The notes: generated by a model not told the origin, from the letters alone. DNA of 48,332 nucleotides from Erythrobacter sp. (GCA_002695185.1 NZOF01000088.1:1-48332), one strand, 5' to 3'. Shown: positions 8,834-18,077, numbered from the stretch's first letter. Translations and numbers: made by a program.

Positions 8834-9285
8834 CATCCCTTGATTGCCGGGCAACGACGCCGGTGCAGGTCCGGGATCATGTCAGAACCTTCCTCCTCGA
8901 TCTAAGCGATGACCACAGGGGCCCGGCGGCCGCAGAGGATCTTCCCGCTCGGACGCGGCTGGAGGCCCGTTTGCGGGATGTGATGCCCGCGGAAGAATTT
9001 CCTGGCCTTGTAGATGCAGCAGGGCTCGCCTTGTGGGCGGACACCCTCAGGCTCGGTCTGTCGTCGCTTGTGATGGACGGAATGACACCGGCGGGTGCGG
9101 CGGCCGTAATCGACATTGCGATCCGCTGCCTCGATCAAGACAACGGCTCGCCCACCTATTCGCGCCATCCAGTGCGGCCGACAAGCTGCGGTCGGTCCAG
9201 ACGCCGGCAGCGTCGTCCATCTGGCACACGCACACTTTCCTCGGTGAGCACGCATGTTGAACGGAGAACCTCCCCTCGCGTGTGA
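8830..9285 (+). CDS. hypothetical protein coupled to aldehyde dehydrogenase
   Basis: 151 aa in the longest frame; family not recognised. It starts on the ATGA overlapping the aldehyde dehydrogenase stop, with a GGAG before it, so translation is coupled. Residues 1-105 look like a soluble helical protein (EARLRDVMPAEEFPGLVDAA, AGAAAVIDIAIRCLD). From about codon 110 the frame becomes Arg/Ser-rich and unnatural, while another frame gives DKLRSVQTPAASSIW and a stop at 9260. A frameshift or decay near 9150-9180 is therefore possible. Its position suggests an accessory or small subunit-like role in the oxidation operon. Confidence 0.5.
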   Translation: MTSLDCRATTPVQVRDHVRTFLLDLSDDHRGPAAAEDLPARTRLEARLRDVMPAEEFPGLVDAAGLALWADTLRLGLSSLVMDGMTPAGAAAVIDIAIRCLDQDNGSPTYSRHPVRPTSCGRSRRRQRRPSGTRTLSSVSTHVERRTSPRV

Positions 9286-9724
9286 TACGGGAGCTCAACA
9301 GCAGCCAAACGCGGCCTGGCTGGCGATCTTCTCACTCGCCTTCGGCGTCTCCGGACTAGTGACAGCGGAGCTGCTGCCTGTGAGCATCCTGACGCCCGTG
9401 GCGAATGATCTGGGCGCGTCCAAGGGAGCGGCCGGACAGGCGGTGACGACGACGGGGCTCGTCGCGGCCTTCTCGGGCCCGATCGTTGTGGCCGGTACGG
9501 GCACGATCGACCGCCGCATCATCATTATCGGACTGATGCTGCTGATGATCGGCTCCTGCATCCTCGCGGCGATCGCGACCAGCATCGCGGTCCGGTTGCT
9601 CGCGTGTGCAATCCTCGGCGTCGCCCTGGATGGGTTCTATGGCCTGACGACGGCCGTGGCGCCACGCATCGTGCCCTCGGCCCAGGTTCCGCGAGCGATC
9701 TCGGCCCACGAGACATCACCGTAA
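9254..9724 (+). pseudogene. truncated MFS transporter (N-terminal third)
   Basis: 156 aa. Residues 20-140 give four membrane helices of a DHA1/arabinose-efflux-type MFS permease (WLAIFSLAFGVSGLVTAELL, GQAVTTTGLVAAFSGPIVV, RIIIIGLMLLMIGSCILAA, GFYGLTTAVAPRIVP). Homology ends at VPRAIS, where complete transporters continue with further helices. The frame then runs 6 more codons into the SDR fragment and stops. Eight helices are missing, so it cannot be functional. The break at about 9691-9702 is the left side of a deletion scar. Confidence 0.8.
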
Positions 9725-9924
9725 ACGTGGTACAACCGGGACCCATCGAAACCGATATGAACCCCGCGGATGGCCCGCTGACGGATCTTATCCAGAGCTT
9801 CACGGCGATTAAACGCTTTGGCCGTCCGGAAGAGGTCGCGGGGATGGTGGCATGGCTTGCCGGACCCGAAGCCAGCTTCGTTTCCGGCGCGACGCACACG
9901 ATCGACGGTGCGTTCACCGCATGA
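9700..9924 (+). pseudogene. C-terminal fragment of an SDR oxidoreductase
   Basis: About 74 codons of the last third of a classical short-chain dehydrogenase: LGPRDITVNVVQPGPIETDM, then RFGRPEEVAGMVAWLAGPEA and a TIDGAFTA end. The Rossmann TGxxxGxG motif and the YxxxK catalytic pair are absent, as the sequence is fused directly to the MFS fragment. It resembles the intact SDR at 28188-28925, which has LGPRDITVNLVQPG at the equivalent place, but clearly differs in sequence. Not functional. Confidence 0.8.
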
Positions 9925-10091
9925 ACGGAACTGCCGAGAAAGCCGGCGCCTCGCGAGGGAGCGCCCTGCCGCATTCGAATCAGTCCGCGAGAACAGCGCG
10001 CCATATCGCGCGGTGCGAACGGCCCCTGCAAGTTCCGGCTCGTCCTGGATCAGGACACGTTCCGTAGATCTGGCCGCGCTTTTATGGCGGT

Positions 10092-10778
10092 TTACTGCAT
10101 AGGCGCGAAGCCAAACGCCGACGCGATGCTGTTTGCTCCGTTATAGACGCAGTGAAGGACGACGCTCGGCCAGACCGAACCCGTCGTACGGAAAAGGATC
10201 GCAGACAGAACACCGACCATGAACGCGACGGGGAGGATCACGCTCACGCCATGCGCAAGGCCGAATACGACTGAGCTCAGAACGATGCCGGCAAACACAC
10301 CGTAGCGGTTGAGCGCATTCGCAACGACGCCTCTGAACAGGATTTCCTCACCGAAGGGCGTGAAAATGGCGCCGCCCAGGAAGGACAAGACGAACGGAAG
10401 CGCACCACCGCGCGCAGCCGCGTGCAGGATGCCTTGGGGATCATTGATCCCGAACACCGTTAGGTATGTAAACTGTATGATCAGGTTCAGGCCATAGCCG
10501 ACGATTCCGGCTCCTGCCGCGATCAAGAGCCAGCGGGACGAGACTGGTCGGAACCCAAAGGGCTGCAGAGCCCGTATCCGCAGGCTATAGGCTGCTGCGA
10601 AAGCGCCGACGCCGACGAAACCTCCCGCCGTCGAGCCGACGATGCCCAGCAGAACAGGGTCGTTCACGGGAAGAAAGCCCATCAGTAGGGCGAACAGAAG
10701 AAGGAGCACTCCATAACTCACGAGGCCGATCAGTATTTCCGGCCAGCTGGGTCCTTTACGTCGATCGACCGTGACCAT
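10092..10778 (-). CDS. CPBP family intramembrane glutamic protease
   Basis: 228 aa with about seven hydrophobic segments. The three family motifs are all present: EExxxR (GEEILFRG), FxxxH (FGLAHG) and HxxxN (VLHCVYN), which build the active site of Abi/CAAX (Rce1-like) membrane proteases. Start ATG 10778 has GAGG five bases upstream; a GTG two codons earlier is less likely. It follows the histidine kinase by 114 bp on the same strand and may be the last gene of the peptidase/two-component operon. Bacterial members cleave membrane substrates or act in peptide immunity; target unknown. Confidence 0.88.
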   Translation of the reverse strand: MVTVDRRKGPSWPEILIGLVSYGVLLLLFALLMGFLPVNDPVLLGIVGSTAGGFVGVGAFAAAYSLRIRALQPFGFRPVSSRWLLIAAGAGIVGYGLNLIIQFTYLTVFGINDPQGILHAAARGGALPFVLSFLGGAIFTPFGEEILFRGVVANALNRYGVFAGIVLSSVVFGLAHGVSVILPVAFMVGVLSAILFRTTGSVWPSVVLHCVYNGANSIASAFGFAPMQ

Positions 10779-10892
10779 TTCCACCTCATGGACTGCTTAG
10801 CAGCGTTGCCGCAGGGCACGGCAGACCCGCAAGCCTGCGAATATCCATGGGGATGACCAGGAAACATTGCGCCAGCATTGTCTCGGCCGCGG

Positions 10893-12215
10893 TTACGACC
10901 CCGCAGGGAAGTCCAATTGTACGCTTGCGCCCCCGCCGGGCGCTGTCGCGATGGTGATGCGGCCGCCATGCCGATCGACGACCTGCTTGACCAGGTTGAG
11001 ACCGAGGCCCGTACCGGAAGAGCGCGGCCGCAACCGATGGAAGGGTTCAAGCACCCGCTCGTGCTCCTCCCCGGGAATACCGGCGCCGTTATCCTCGACC
11101 GTCAGAGAGGCGCCGTTGACCCGCACGATCACCTGGTTTCCGCCATGCTCGGCTGCGTTTTGTACGAGATTTGCGAGCGCGCGTTCGATCGACCCGGCGT
11201 TACCCATCATCGAACCGGGCCGCTCGGCGATCACCTCGATCGTCTTGTCCGAGGCGATCAGCAGCGGCGCTAGATCGGCAGCCACGCTACGCGCTAGGGC
11301 CACGAGATCGATCCGGTCACTCGGTGCGCTATTGTCCAATCGATGAAGATCGAGCAGCTGCTCGGAGAGAGTCGCAAGCCGTGACACATCCTGCAAAAGC
11401 GAACGCATGCCCCTATCGTTCGCGGCGTCGATCTTCATCTTCAGAATAGCGATCGGCGTTCGCAACTCGTGCGCGGCCGATGCGATGAAGCGGTGCTGAC
11501 GATCATAGCCTTCATCGAGACGACCGAGGGCTTCGTTAAAGGCGCGAACGAGCGGGCCGATCTCGCGCGGAACCTTGTCTTCCGATAGTCGGATGCCGCG
11601 ACGCTCAACGTCGATCCGCTCTGCTTCCTCCGCCGTCTTTACGACACCGGCCAAGGCGCGTTTGACGATCATTGGCGTCGCGACGACGGAAACCAGAGCC
11701 AAGGTCAGGAAAATGGCGATGGCGACGATATTAGAAGCGATCGTGATCAGCGCTGTGAATGGACGGACCCGACCGTGCGCGATGATCTTCATGTCACCGG
11801 CGGGGCCCGATGCCTGTCGGACGATGGCGGACAGAGTGAATGGTGCGAACTGCCCGCGCATGTCCGCAGAAGCCAGTTTGTCGAGGTGAGCAATGAGGGG
11901 AGCGAACTCCGCCGGCACCTGGCCAAAAGAAACTGTATTGCCGTCCCTAAGCCGAGACGCGAACCAGAGATCCGGCGATTCCTCTCGAAGCTTCGCCAAT
12001 TCGGGCGTCATCTCCACGAGTGGAGCGCCGGTCGCATCGCGAACGATCGATTCTGCGGCGACTCTTACGACTGCTTCCTCGACATACATCCCGTCGAGCG
12101 TCGAATGGACGAAGAATATGATGAAGCCGATAGCAGCAACCGCAACCGCCAGGAATTGAAGGATGAGTTGCCTGGTGATGAGGCGCGCCTTCAACGATGG
12201 CTGGCGGCGCGTCAA
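10893..12215 (-). CDS. membrane sensor histidine kinase
   Basis: 440 aa. Membrane helix about 18-38, extracytoplasmic sensor of about 115 residues, second helix about 158-180, HAMP linker, then the kinase core: H box with phospho-acceptor His249 (SAAHELRTP), N box (NLVQNAAEHG), G1 (VEDNGAGIPG), F (EPFHRL) and G2 (GTGLGLNL). All key residues are present, so it should autophosphorylate. Start ATG overlaps the response-regulator stop by ATGA, so the pair is translationally coupled. The sensor domain is a simple two-helix type without a recognised ligand fold. Linked to a prolyl oligopeptidase upstream, it may sense peptides or envelope stress (inference). Confidence 0.93.
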   Translation of the reverse strand: MTRRQPSLKARLITRQLILQFLAVAVAAIGFIIFFVHSTLDGMYVEEAVVRVAAESIVRDATGAPLVEMTPELAKLREESPDLWFASRLRDGNTVSFGQVPAEFAPLIAHLDKLASADMRGQFAPFTLSAIVRQASGPAGDMKIIAHGRVRPFTALITIASNIVAIAIFLTLALVSVVATPMIVKRALAGVVKTAEEAERIDVERRGIRLSEDKVPREIGPLVRAFNEALGRLDEGYDRQHRFIASAAHELRTPIAILKMKIDAANDRGMRSLLQDVSRLATLSEQLLDLHRLDNSAPSDRIDLVALARSVAADLAPLLIASDKTIEVIAERPGSMMGNAGSIERALANLVQNAAEHGGNQVIVRVNGASLTVEDNGAGIPGEEHERVLEPFHRLRPRSSGTGLGLNLVKQVVDRHGGRITIATAPGGGASVQLDFPAGS

Positions 12216-12886
12216 TCCTTTGCCCTGAGCAAATAGCCCACTCCTCTGACCGTATGGATTTGGACGCCGGCGCCCGAATCGCCGAGTTTTCGACGTAAGC
12301 GCGAGATATGGGAATCGAGTGTATTCGACTGGATCAGGTCGTCGAAGCCGTAGACTGCCTCCTCGAGCGACTCGCGCAGCACAGTGCGCCCGCGCCGCCG
12401 CACCAATGTGGTAAGCACCCTCATTTCACGCCTTTGCAATTCCAACCGCCTGCCGCGCACCGTTGCTTCGCCAAAGGCCATGTCGAACACAAGGTCACCG
12501 ACGGCGATCTCGTCCGGTGCAAGTTCGTTCGGGCGGCGCTGCACCGCCCGGATGCGGGCGAGCATTTCCTCCAGTTCGAAAGGCTTGACGAGGTAGTCGT
12601 CAGCGCCTTCGTCGAGCCCAGTGATCCGATCGTTCAGCTCGCCGCGCGCGCTCAGCACGATGATTGGCACGCCCGGGTTGTCGATCCGAAGCTGCGCTAT
12701 GAGATCGACGCCGTCGCCATCGGGCAATGTGCGATCCAGCAGGATCAGCTCATGCACACCTTGTCTCGAAGCTTCGGCGGCAAGCGCCAGGCTGTCCATC
12801 CAGTCGACGACAAACCCCTCGCGTTCGAGCGCGCCGCGCATTGCCTTCGCGAACTCTGCCTCGTCCTCGACCAGAAGAACCCTCAT
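12212..12886 (-). CDS. OmpR/PhoB family response regulator
   Basis: 224 aa. Receiver domain with acidic pocket (VEDE at 7-10), phospho-acceptor Asp51 (LLDRTLPDGDG), and Lys101 (VKPF); then a winged-helix effector domain ending RRKLGDSGAGVQIHTVRGVGYLL. The frame is open 23 codons further upstream, but ATG 12886 begins the canonical MRVLLVEDE and overlaps the peptidase stop as ATGA. It is coupled on both sides: to the prolyl oligopeptidase above and the kinase below. That arrangement makes it likely that peptidase and signalling pair are made together. Confidence 0.95.
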   Translation of the reverse strand: MRVLLVEDEAEFAKAMRGALEREGFVVDWMDSLALAAEASRQGVHELILLDRTLPDGDGVDLIAQLRIDNPGVPIIVLSARGELNDRITGLDEGADDYLVKPFELEEMLARIRAVQRRPNELAPDEIAVGDLVFDMAFGEATVRGRRLELQRREMRVLTTLVRRRGRTVLRESLEEAVYGFDDLIQSNTLDSHISRLRRKLGDSGAGVQIHTVRGVGYLLRAKD

Positions 12887-14979
12887 ATTGCTTGGTCCCA
12901 GCTCATAGGGCGGAGCAGCGTCCGAAGCGCTGAAGCGTAGTCGAGGCCGGTCCAATGCGCGGCGAACGCCCAGAGGTCGGCCAATTCATCGATCGCTTTG
13001 CCGGTGGGCTTCCCGGCGCCGTGGCCGGCCCGTTTGTCGACCCGCAGGATCCGCGGCCGGTCGCCGAGGCCGGCGGCCTGGAGCGCCGCGACATATTTGA
13101 AGCTGTGGGCGGGCACGACCCGGTCGTCGGTATCGGCTGTCGTGACCAGGATCGCCGGATAGGGCGTGCCCGGGCGGATCGTGTGATAGGGCGAATAGAA
13201 CAGGAGGTTGCGGAAATCGGCCTCCTTTGCCGGATCGCCGTAATCCCCGATCCAGAACTGTCCGCCCGTGAAGCGGGCGAAGCGCAGCATGTCCATGACG
13301 CCGACGCCGGGAAGGGCCGCAGCGAACAGGTCCGGCCGCTGGTTAGTGACTGCCGCAACCAGCAGCCCGCCATTGGATTCGCCTTGGATCGCGAGGCCGT
13401 CCGCCGAGGCGATGCCTTCGCTTTTCAGATATTCGGCGGCGGCGATGAAATCGTCGAAGACGTTCTGCTTGTTCGCGAGCCGCCCGGCATCGTGCCACGC
13501 TCTGCCGTATTCCCCGCCGCCACGCAAATTGGCGACGGCGTAGGCGCCGCCCGCCTCGACCCAGGCGAGGACGGCAGGCGAATAACCCGGCAGCATGCTG
13601 ATGCCGTAGCCGCCATAGCCGTAGAGCACGGTCGGCGCCGGCGCCCGGGCATCCGCGCGGCACACGACGAAGATCGGAATGCGCGTGCCGTCCTTCGACT
13701 GGTAGAAGCGTTGCTCGACGGCGATGCGGCTGAGATTGATCGCGACTTCCGGTCTGGCCCAGACTTCGAGGTGCCGGCTAGCGATGTCGTAGTGATAGAT
13801 CGTAGTCGGCGCGTCGTAGCCGGTGAAGATGAAGAAGGCTTCGTCGTCATCCGGGTGCCCGCAGAAGCCGCCGGCCGTGCCAATACCCGGAAGCGCGACC
13901 GCCCCGTCGGGCGTGCCGTTGGGCAGGTATCGGCGGATCTCCGTCTTGGCATCGACGAGCCAAGTGACGAGAAGCCGCCCACCGAGAAGGGAGGCGTCGT
14001 TCAGCGTGGCGTCGTCCCGCTCATCGATGAGATCGGTGAAGCGCGGCTCAGCCGCGGCGAGGTCGACTGTGACGATCTTGCCGCGCTCTGCCCCTTGGTC
14101 GGTCGAGAGGAAAAACTGGGTTCCCTGATTGCCGGCCACGAACCATTTGTGGCGGTAGGTCTCGATCACGGGTCGTGGGGTCCAGCTCGGGTCCTGCAGG
14201 TCGATGATCGACAGCGCGTTGCTGCCCGCGCCGGGTGCCGAGTAGATCGCGGCGTAGCGCCCGTCCGGCATCACGCTGATCACATGGATGAGAAACGGCT
14301 CGTCCGGTGTTGCGCGGACGAGCCGGTCGTGCGCCTGCGCTGTGCCAAGCGCATGGAAATACACGGCATGGTGGGCGACCGGGGCTTCGAAAGCGTTCTC
14401 GGTCGGCGGCTCCGGAAAACGAGAATAGAAGAAGCCCGATCCTTCATGCGCCCAGGCGATGGCGGTGAAGCGCGCCCAGGCGATCTCGTCGGGAAGCACA
14501 TGTCCGGTCTCGACATCGAGGATCCGGATGGTGCGCCAGTCGGTGCCGCCCTCCTGGCGGGCGAAGGCGACATACCGTCCGTCCTCGCTGATGGCCCATT
14601 CCGCCAAGGCCGCGGCGCGGTCCTCGGACCATAGATTCGGATCGATGAGGACGCGATCCGGACCTTCCGCCCCTTCGCGCATGATGAGCGTCTCCTGGTC
14701 ATTCAGACCAGCATTGCGGGTGAAGAAATAGCGGTCTCCCCGCTTTATCGGGGCGGTGAGGCGTGGGTGGTCGTGGAGCTCCGTCAGCCGTTGGCGGAAG
14801 GTTTCGCGGCCCGGCAGTCCGGCCAGATGCGCGCGCGCGAGCTCGTCCTGAGCGCCGACCCATTCCGCGACCTCGGGGTGATTGCGCGTATCGCCTTCAA
14901 GCCACCTGTACGGATCGGCGATCGCGGCGCCGAAATGCTCCTCCACCGTGTCGGTGCGTCGGGTTTGAGGATAGATCAA
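12883..14979 (-). CDS. prolyl oligopeptidase (S9A), cytosolic paralogue
   Basis: 698 aa. N-terminal beta-propeller followed by an alpha/beta-hydrolase domain with nucleophile Ser535 (GESNGG), the DTDDRVVP acid loop and His653 (RAGHGAG). The open frame continues upstream through the TetR gene, but TTG 14979 has GAGGAAG at good spacing and gives an N-terminus (IYPQTRRTDTVEEHFG) aligning with the mature start of the paralogue at 15780. No signal peptide, so cytosolic. Cleaves short peptides after proline (family knowledge). It starts 10 bp after the TetR stop and its own stop overlaps the response-regulator start. Confidence 0.9.
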   Translation of the reverse strand: MIYPQTRRTDTVEEHFGAAIADPYRWLEGDTRNHPEVAEWVGAQDELARAHLAGLPGRETFRQRLTELHDHPRLTAPIKRGDRYFFTRNAGLNDQETLIMREGAEGPDRVLIDPNLWSEDRAAALAEWAISEDGRYVAFARQEGGTDWRTIRILDVETGHVLPDEIAWARFTAIAWAHEGSGFFYSRFPEPPTENAFEAPVAHHAVYFHALGTAQAHDRLVRATPDEPFLIHVISVMPDGRYAAIYSAPGAGSNALSIIDLQDPSWTPRPVIETYRHKWFVAGNQGTQFFLSTDQGAERGKIVTVDLAAAEPRFTDLIDERDDATLNDASLLGGRLLVTWLVDAKTEIRRYLPNGTPDGAVALPGIGTAGGFCGHPDDDEAFFIFTGYDAPTTIYHYDIASRHLEVWARPEVAINLSRIAVEQRFYQSKDGTRIPIFVVCRADARAPAPTVLYGYGGYGISMLPGYSPAVLAWVEAGGAYAVANLRGGGEYGRAWHDAGRLANKQNVFDDFIAAAEYLKSEGIASADGLAIQGESNGGLLVAAVTNQRPDLFAAALPGVGVMDMLRFARFTGGQFWIGDYGDPAKEADFRNLLFYSPYHTIRPGTPYPAILVTTADTDDRVVPAHSFKYVAALQAAGLGDRPRILRVDKRAGHGAGKPTGKAIDELADLWAFAAHWTGLDYASALRTLLRPMSWDQAI

Positions 14980-14989
14980 TGCGGCTTCC

Positions 14990-15628
14990 TCATATGGCTG
15001 GCGAGGTGCGGCCGCTCTGGACTTCGACCGGGTCGCAGATTGGAAGCGTGGCCGCCGTGCGGATGGCTTCGGCCAGCCGGCCGCAGACCTCGCGATGCTC
15101 GAAATGGCGGCCGTGCGTGAACGTCGCGGTGCAGATGTCCTGGTCGACGATACGCACCGCGGCCATCGCGGCTGCGGCACACAGCCTGACCTCAAAATCG
15201 TCGGGCGTCCGACCAGCGCGGTCCGCAACGACTGCGACGAGATCGTCTTCGGCTTGCGCGCTCGCCATCAGATAGGCGGCGCGGATCGCGGGCTCGGTCT
15301 TCAGGCGGGAGATCAGGCGGGCCACCGCCACGCCGTCGCGAATCTCCTGTTCGGTCTTGAGCATGGAGCCCAGCGCGTCGCGCAGGTAGGCCTCAATCGA
15401 GACGTCACGCGGCCAAGCGCGCAACAGCTCGACGAACCGCAGCCCGGTGACCATGAAGAGCGGCTCGATACAGGCTTCCTTCGACCGGAAGTATCGCCAG
15501 ACCGTGCGCTTGGAGAGCCGCGAGGCTGCGGCAATCGCATCGCCGCTCGTCTTCTCGACGCCGTGTTTCCAGAACAGCTCGGCCGCGTGACGTGCGACCT
15601 CGAGCCGCCCCTTCTCGATTTTCGACAA
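14990..15628 (-). CDS. TetR family regulator of the peptidase/two-component operon
   Basis: 212 aa. N-terminal helix-turn-helix (VARHAAELFWKHGVEKTSGDAIAAAS, then KRTVWRYFRSKEACIE) and a helical effector domain. The best start is TTG 15628, preceded by AAGGA; no better ATG exists in frame. Two 19-bp palindromic copies upstream (15642-15660 and 15667-15685) are probably its own operator. As first gene of the set TetR, peptidase, response regulator, kinase, CPBP, it would autoregulate the whole operon. Ligand unknown. Confidence 0.88.
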   Translation of the reverse strand: MSKIEKGRLEVARHAAELFWKHGVEKTSGDAIAAASRLSKRTVWRYFRSKEACIEPLFMVTGLRFVELLRAWPRDVSIEAYLRDALGSMLKTEQEIRDGVAVARLISRLKTEPAIRAAYLMASAQAEDDLVAVVADRAGRTPDDFEVRLCAAAAMAAVRIVDQDICTATFTHGRHFEHREVCGRLAEAIRTAATLPICDPVEVQSGRTSPAI

Positions 15629-15641
15629 ATTCCTTCAGCCT

Positions 15642-15685
15642 TTTGTCACTTGGTGACAAATTATCGTTTGGCACTAAGTGACACG
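15642..15685. promoter_or_regulatory. tandem palindromic operators upstream of the TetR/peptidase operon
   Basis: Copy A (15642-15660) has perfect 8-bp arms, TTTGTCAC and GTGACAAA, around TTG. Copy B (15667-15685, TTTGGCACTAAGTGACACG) is an imperfect version in the same orientation. Their centres are 25 bp apart, close to 2.5 helical turns. They lie 14-57 bp upstream of the TTG start, where a repressor would block RNA polymerase. The rest of the 15629-15779 gap holds nothing further. Confidence 0.7.
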
Positions 15686-15779
15686 AAGATCAAGGGGTGG
15701 ATGTGATCCGGCGTGAAAGTTCAGCGCCGATTGACAATCCAAGCGAGCGACCACCGCGGGACGACTGCCGCCATCTCGG

Positions 15780-17993
15780 TCACCTTCCTATTTGGGGGCG
15801 CAGGCCTGTCCAGTGTGCCGCGAAGGCCCACATGTCCGCCGTCTGCTCGATAATTTTGTCCGTCGGCTTGCCCGTTCCATGTCCCGCTCTCGTTTCGACG
15901 CGTAGGAGCCGAGGCCGAGATCCGAGGGCCGCTGCCTGGAGCGCGGCCACGTACTTAAACGAGTGCGCCGGCACCACTCGATCGTCCGTGTCGCCAGTCG
16001 TGGTGAGGATGGCGGGATAGTCCATGCCCTCTCGGATGTTGTGGAGCGGTGAATAGGACAGAAGGTTCATGAAGTCGGCTTGCACCGCCGGATCACCATA
16101 TTCCTGAGTCCAGAACGTTCCGCCCGTGAACAAGGAGAAGCGCAGCATGTCCAGCACTGCGACATCGGGCAAGGCCGCGGCAAAGAGATCCGGACGCTGG
16201 TTCACCACGGCTCCAACCAGAAGGCCACCGTTCGAACCGCCGTGGATCGCCAGCCCATCGGGCGGAGTCATGCCCTCGCGCTTCAGAAATTCCGCAGCGG
16301 CGATGAAGTCGTCAAAGCTGTTCTGCTTGTTCGTTAGTCGCCCGGCTTCGTGCCACGCCCGGCCATATTCGCCGCCGCCGCGGAGGTTGGGCATGGCGTA
16401 GACGCCGCCTTGCTCCACCCAAGCTATCGCTTCCGGAGAGAAATATGGGATGAGCGGAATCCCGAAGCCGCCGTAGCCGTACAGCATGGTGGGGGCCGGG
16501 CCTGTCACGTCCTTGCGCCGCATGACAAACATCGGAATGCGCGTACCATCCTTCGAGGCAAAGAAGTGCTGCTCCACGACGAGTTGATCGAGATCGCTCG
16601 CAATCCGGGGCTTCGCCCAGACAGTGCTCGTGTTGGTCGCCACGTCGTAGCGATAGATGGTAGTGGGCGTATCCTGACTGCTGAAGACGTAGAATGACTC
16701 ATTGTCGCCAGGCCGCCCCCTGAAGGCGCCAGCCGTGCCGACACTGGGAAGGTCAACAACGCCATCGCGCGTCCCGTCCAGCTTGAAGCGCTCGACCTGC
16801 GTGTTTGCATCCACCATGTAGGAAATCACGAGCCGATCGCCGACGATGCTGCCTCCGAGAATTACGGCATCCTCCCGCTGCGGGACGACGTCTTGGAAAG
16901 CCGGCTTTTCCGCATCGAAGTCGATGGCGACGACCTTGCCGCGTTCGGCGCCTTCCTGCGTAGTGAAGAACAACCGCGCGCCGACGTTTCCGATCAAGGT
17001 CCACGCATGATCGAGCGAGGAGACAAGTGTTTCGGGCGTCCATTCATCCTCCGCCAGATCAATGGCGGTAATGCCGTTGCCGCCTCCAAGCCGCGATGAA
17101 TAGATAACGACATAGCGGCCGTCCGCCGTCGTCAACGCCATGTGTATGAGCGGCTGATCAGTGTCGGAAGCGTGGATAAGGCGGTCCTGCGACTGCGGCG
17201 TCTCAAGTCGGTGGAAGTTGACGGTATGCTCGAGCACCTGCGCTTCGAAGGCGGCACCTTCTTCTGGCTCGGCATTGCGGGAGTAAAAGAAGCCGGAATC
17301 ATCCCGCGCCCACCCGATCTTCGTGAAGCGCGCCCAGCGGATCTCGTCATCGAGGATCCTGCCGGTGGCGATATCCATCACGCGTATGGTCCGCCAATCG
17401 GCGCCGCCTTCCTGGATGGCGTAGGCGAGATAGCGACCGTTATGCGAGACCGCCCATTCGGCAAGTGCGGTTGCTCCGTCCTCAGACCAGCTGTTGGGGT
17501 CGACTACAACGCGATCCGTTCCGTTCTCGCGGACATACAGGACGGGTTGCGCCTCCAAACCGGCACTTCGGACGAAGAAATAACGGTTCCCACGCTTTTC
17601 AGGTGGGATTGGAAGGCGTTCGTGGTCGAAGAGTGCCTGGAGGCGCTGCTTAAACAGGTCGCGACCGGGAAGCGTAGCGAGGTAGTCTTCGGTCAAATTC
17701 TTCTGCTTGGTAATCCAGGCCTCAACCTTCCCGTCGCGGCGGATGTCGCCTTCCAGCCAGCGATAAGGGTCGGCAACCGTTGTGCCGAAATGCGTGTCGA
17801 CGGTGTCGGTGCGCTCGGTGGGCGGATAGGTCATTGTATTTCCCTTATTGTCGGATGCCGTGCTAATTTCCGGCAAAAGCGCTATGGCCAATGCCGTCGC
17901 CGACAGGACGGCCAGCCCCGTTCGCAACGAACGCCGCGCCTCGCGCTTGGATGAAGGTCCGCGCCAAGAAAGGCGCGGTATAAGCAATCTCAT
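15780..17993 (-). CDS. exported prolyl oligopeptidase (S9A)
   Basis: 737 aa. A basic N-terminus and hydrophobic stretch (about residues 25-43, TGLAVLSATALAIALLPEIS) form a signal peptide with likely cleavage near STAS. Then comes a beta-propeller and a hydrolase domain with Ser587 (GGSNGG), DTDDRVVP and His705 (RAGHGTG). AAGGAG lies six bases before ATG 17993. It is a clear paralogue of the cytosolic enzyme at 12883-14979 with co-linear motifs, so the two arose by duplication and were assigned to two compartments. It is probably periplasmic, degrading proline-containing peptides. It lies upstream of the TetR operon on the same strand. Confidence 0.92.
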   Translation of the reverse strand: MRLLIPRLSWRGPSSKREARRSLRTGLAVLSATALAIALLPEISTASDNKGNTMTYPPTERTDTVDTHFGTTVADPYRWLEGDIRRDGKVEAWITKQKNLTEDYLATLPGRDLFKQRLQALFDHERLPIPPEKRGNRYFFVRSAGLEAQPVLYVRENGTDRVVVDPNSWSEDGATALAEWAVSHNGRYLAYAIQEGGADWRTIRVMDIATGRILDDEIRWARFTKIGWARDDSGFFYSRNAEPEEGAAFEAQVLEHTVNFHRLETPQSQDRLIHASDTDQPLIHMALTTADGRYVVIYSSRLGGGNGITAIDLAEDEWTPETLVSSLDHAWTLIGNVGARLFFTTQEGAERGKVVAIDFDAEKPAFQDVVPQREDAVILGGSIVGDRLVISYMVDANTQVERFKLDGTRDGVVDLPSVGTAGAFRGRPGDNESFYVFSSQDTPTTIYRYDVATNTSTVWAKPRIASDLDQLVVEQHFFASKDGTRIPMFVMRRKDVTGPAPTMLYGYGGFGIPLIPYFSPEAIAWVEQGGVYAMPNLRGGGEYGRAWHEAGRLTNKQNSFDDFIAAAEFLKREGMTPPDGLAIHGGSNGGLLVGAVVNQRPDLFAAALPDVAVLDMLRFSLFTGGTFWTQEYGDPAVQADFMNLLSYSPLHNIREGMDYPAILTTTGDTDDRVVPAHSFKYVAALQAAALGSRPRLLRVETRAGHGTGKPTDKIIEQTADMWAFAAHWTGLRPQIGR

Positions 17994-18077
17994 GAGAAAC
18001 TCCTTGTTGTCGGGCGCGCAGCGTCTGCCGCGGGCGAAGCCGAGCCGGCGTACAGAAGTATCAGCGGCCGACTGTTC

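Noticed and set aside
12955..14634. 559-codon open frame on the plus strand opposite the prolyl oligopeptidase
   Set aside because: Antisense shadow of a gene with a complete catalytic Ser-Asp-His set; no start signal and no family resemblance.
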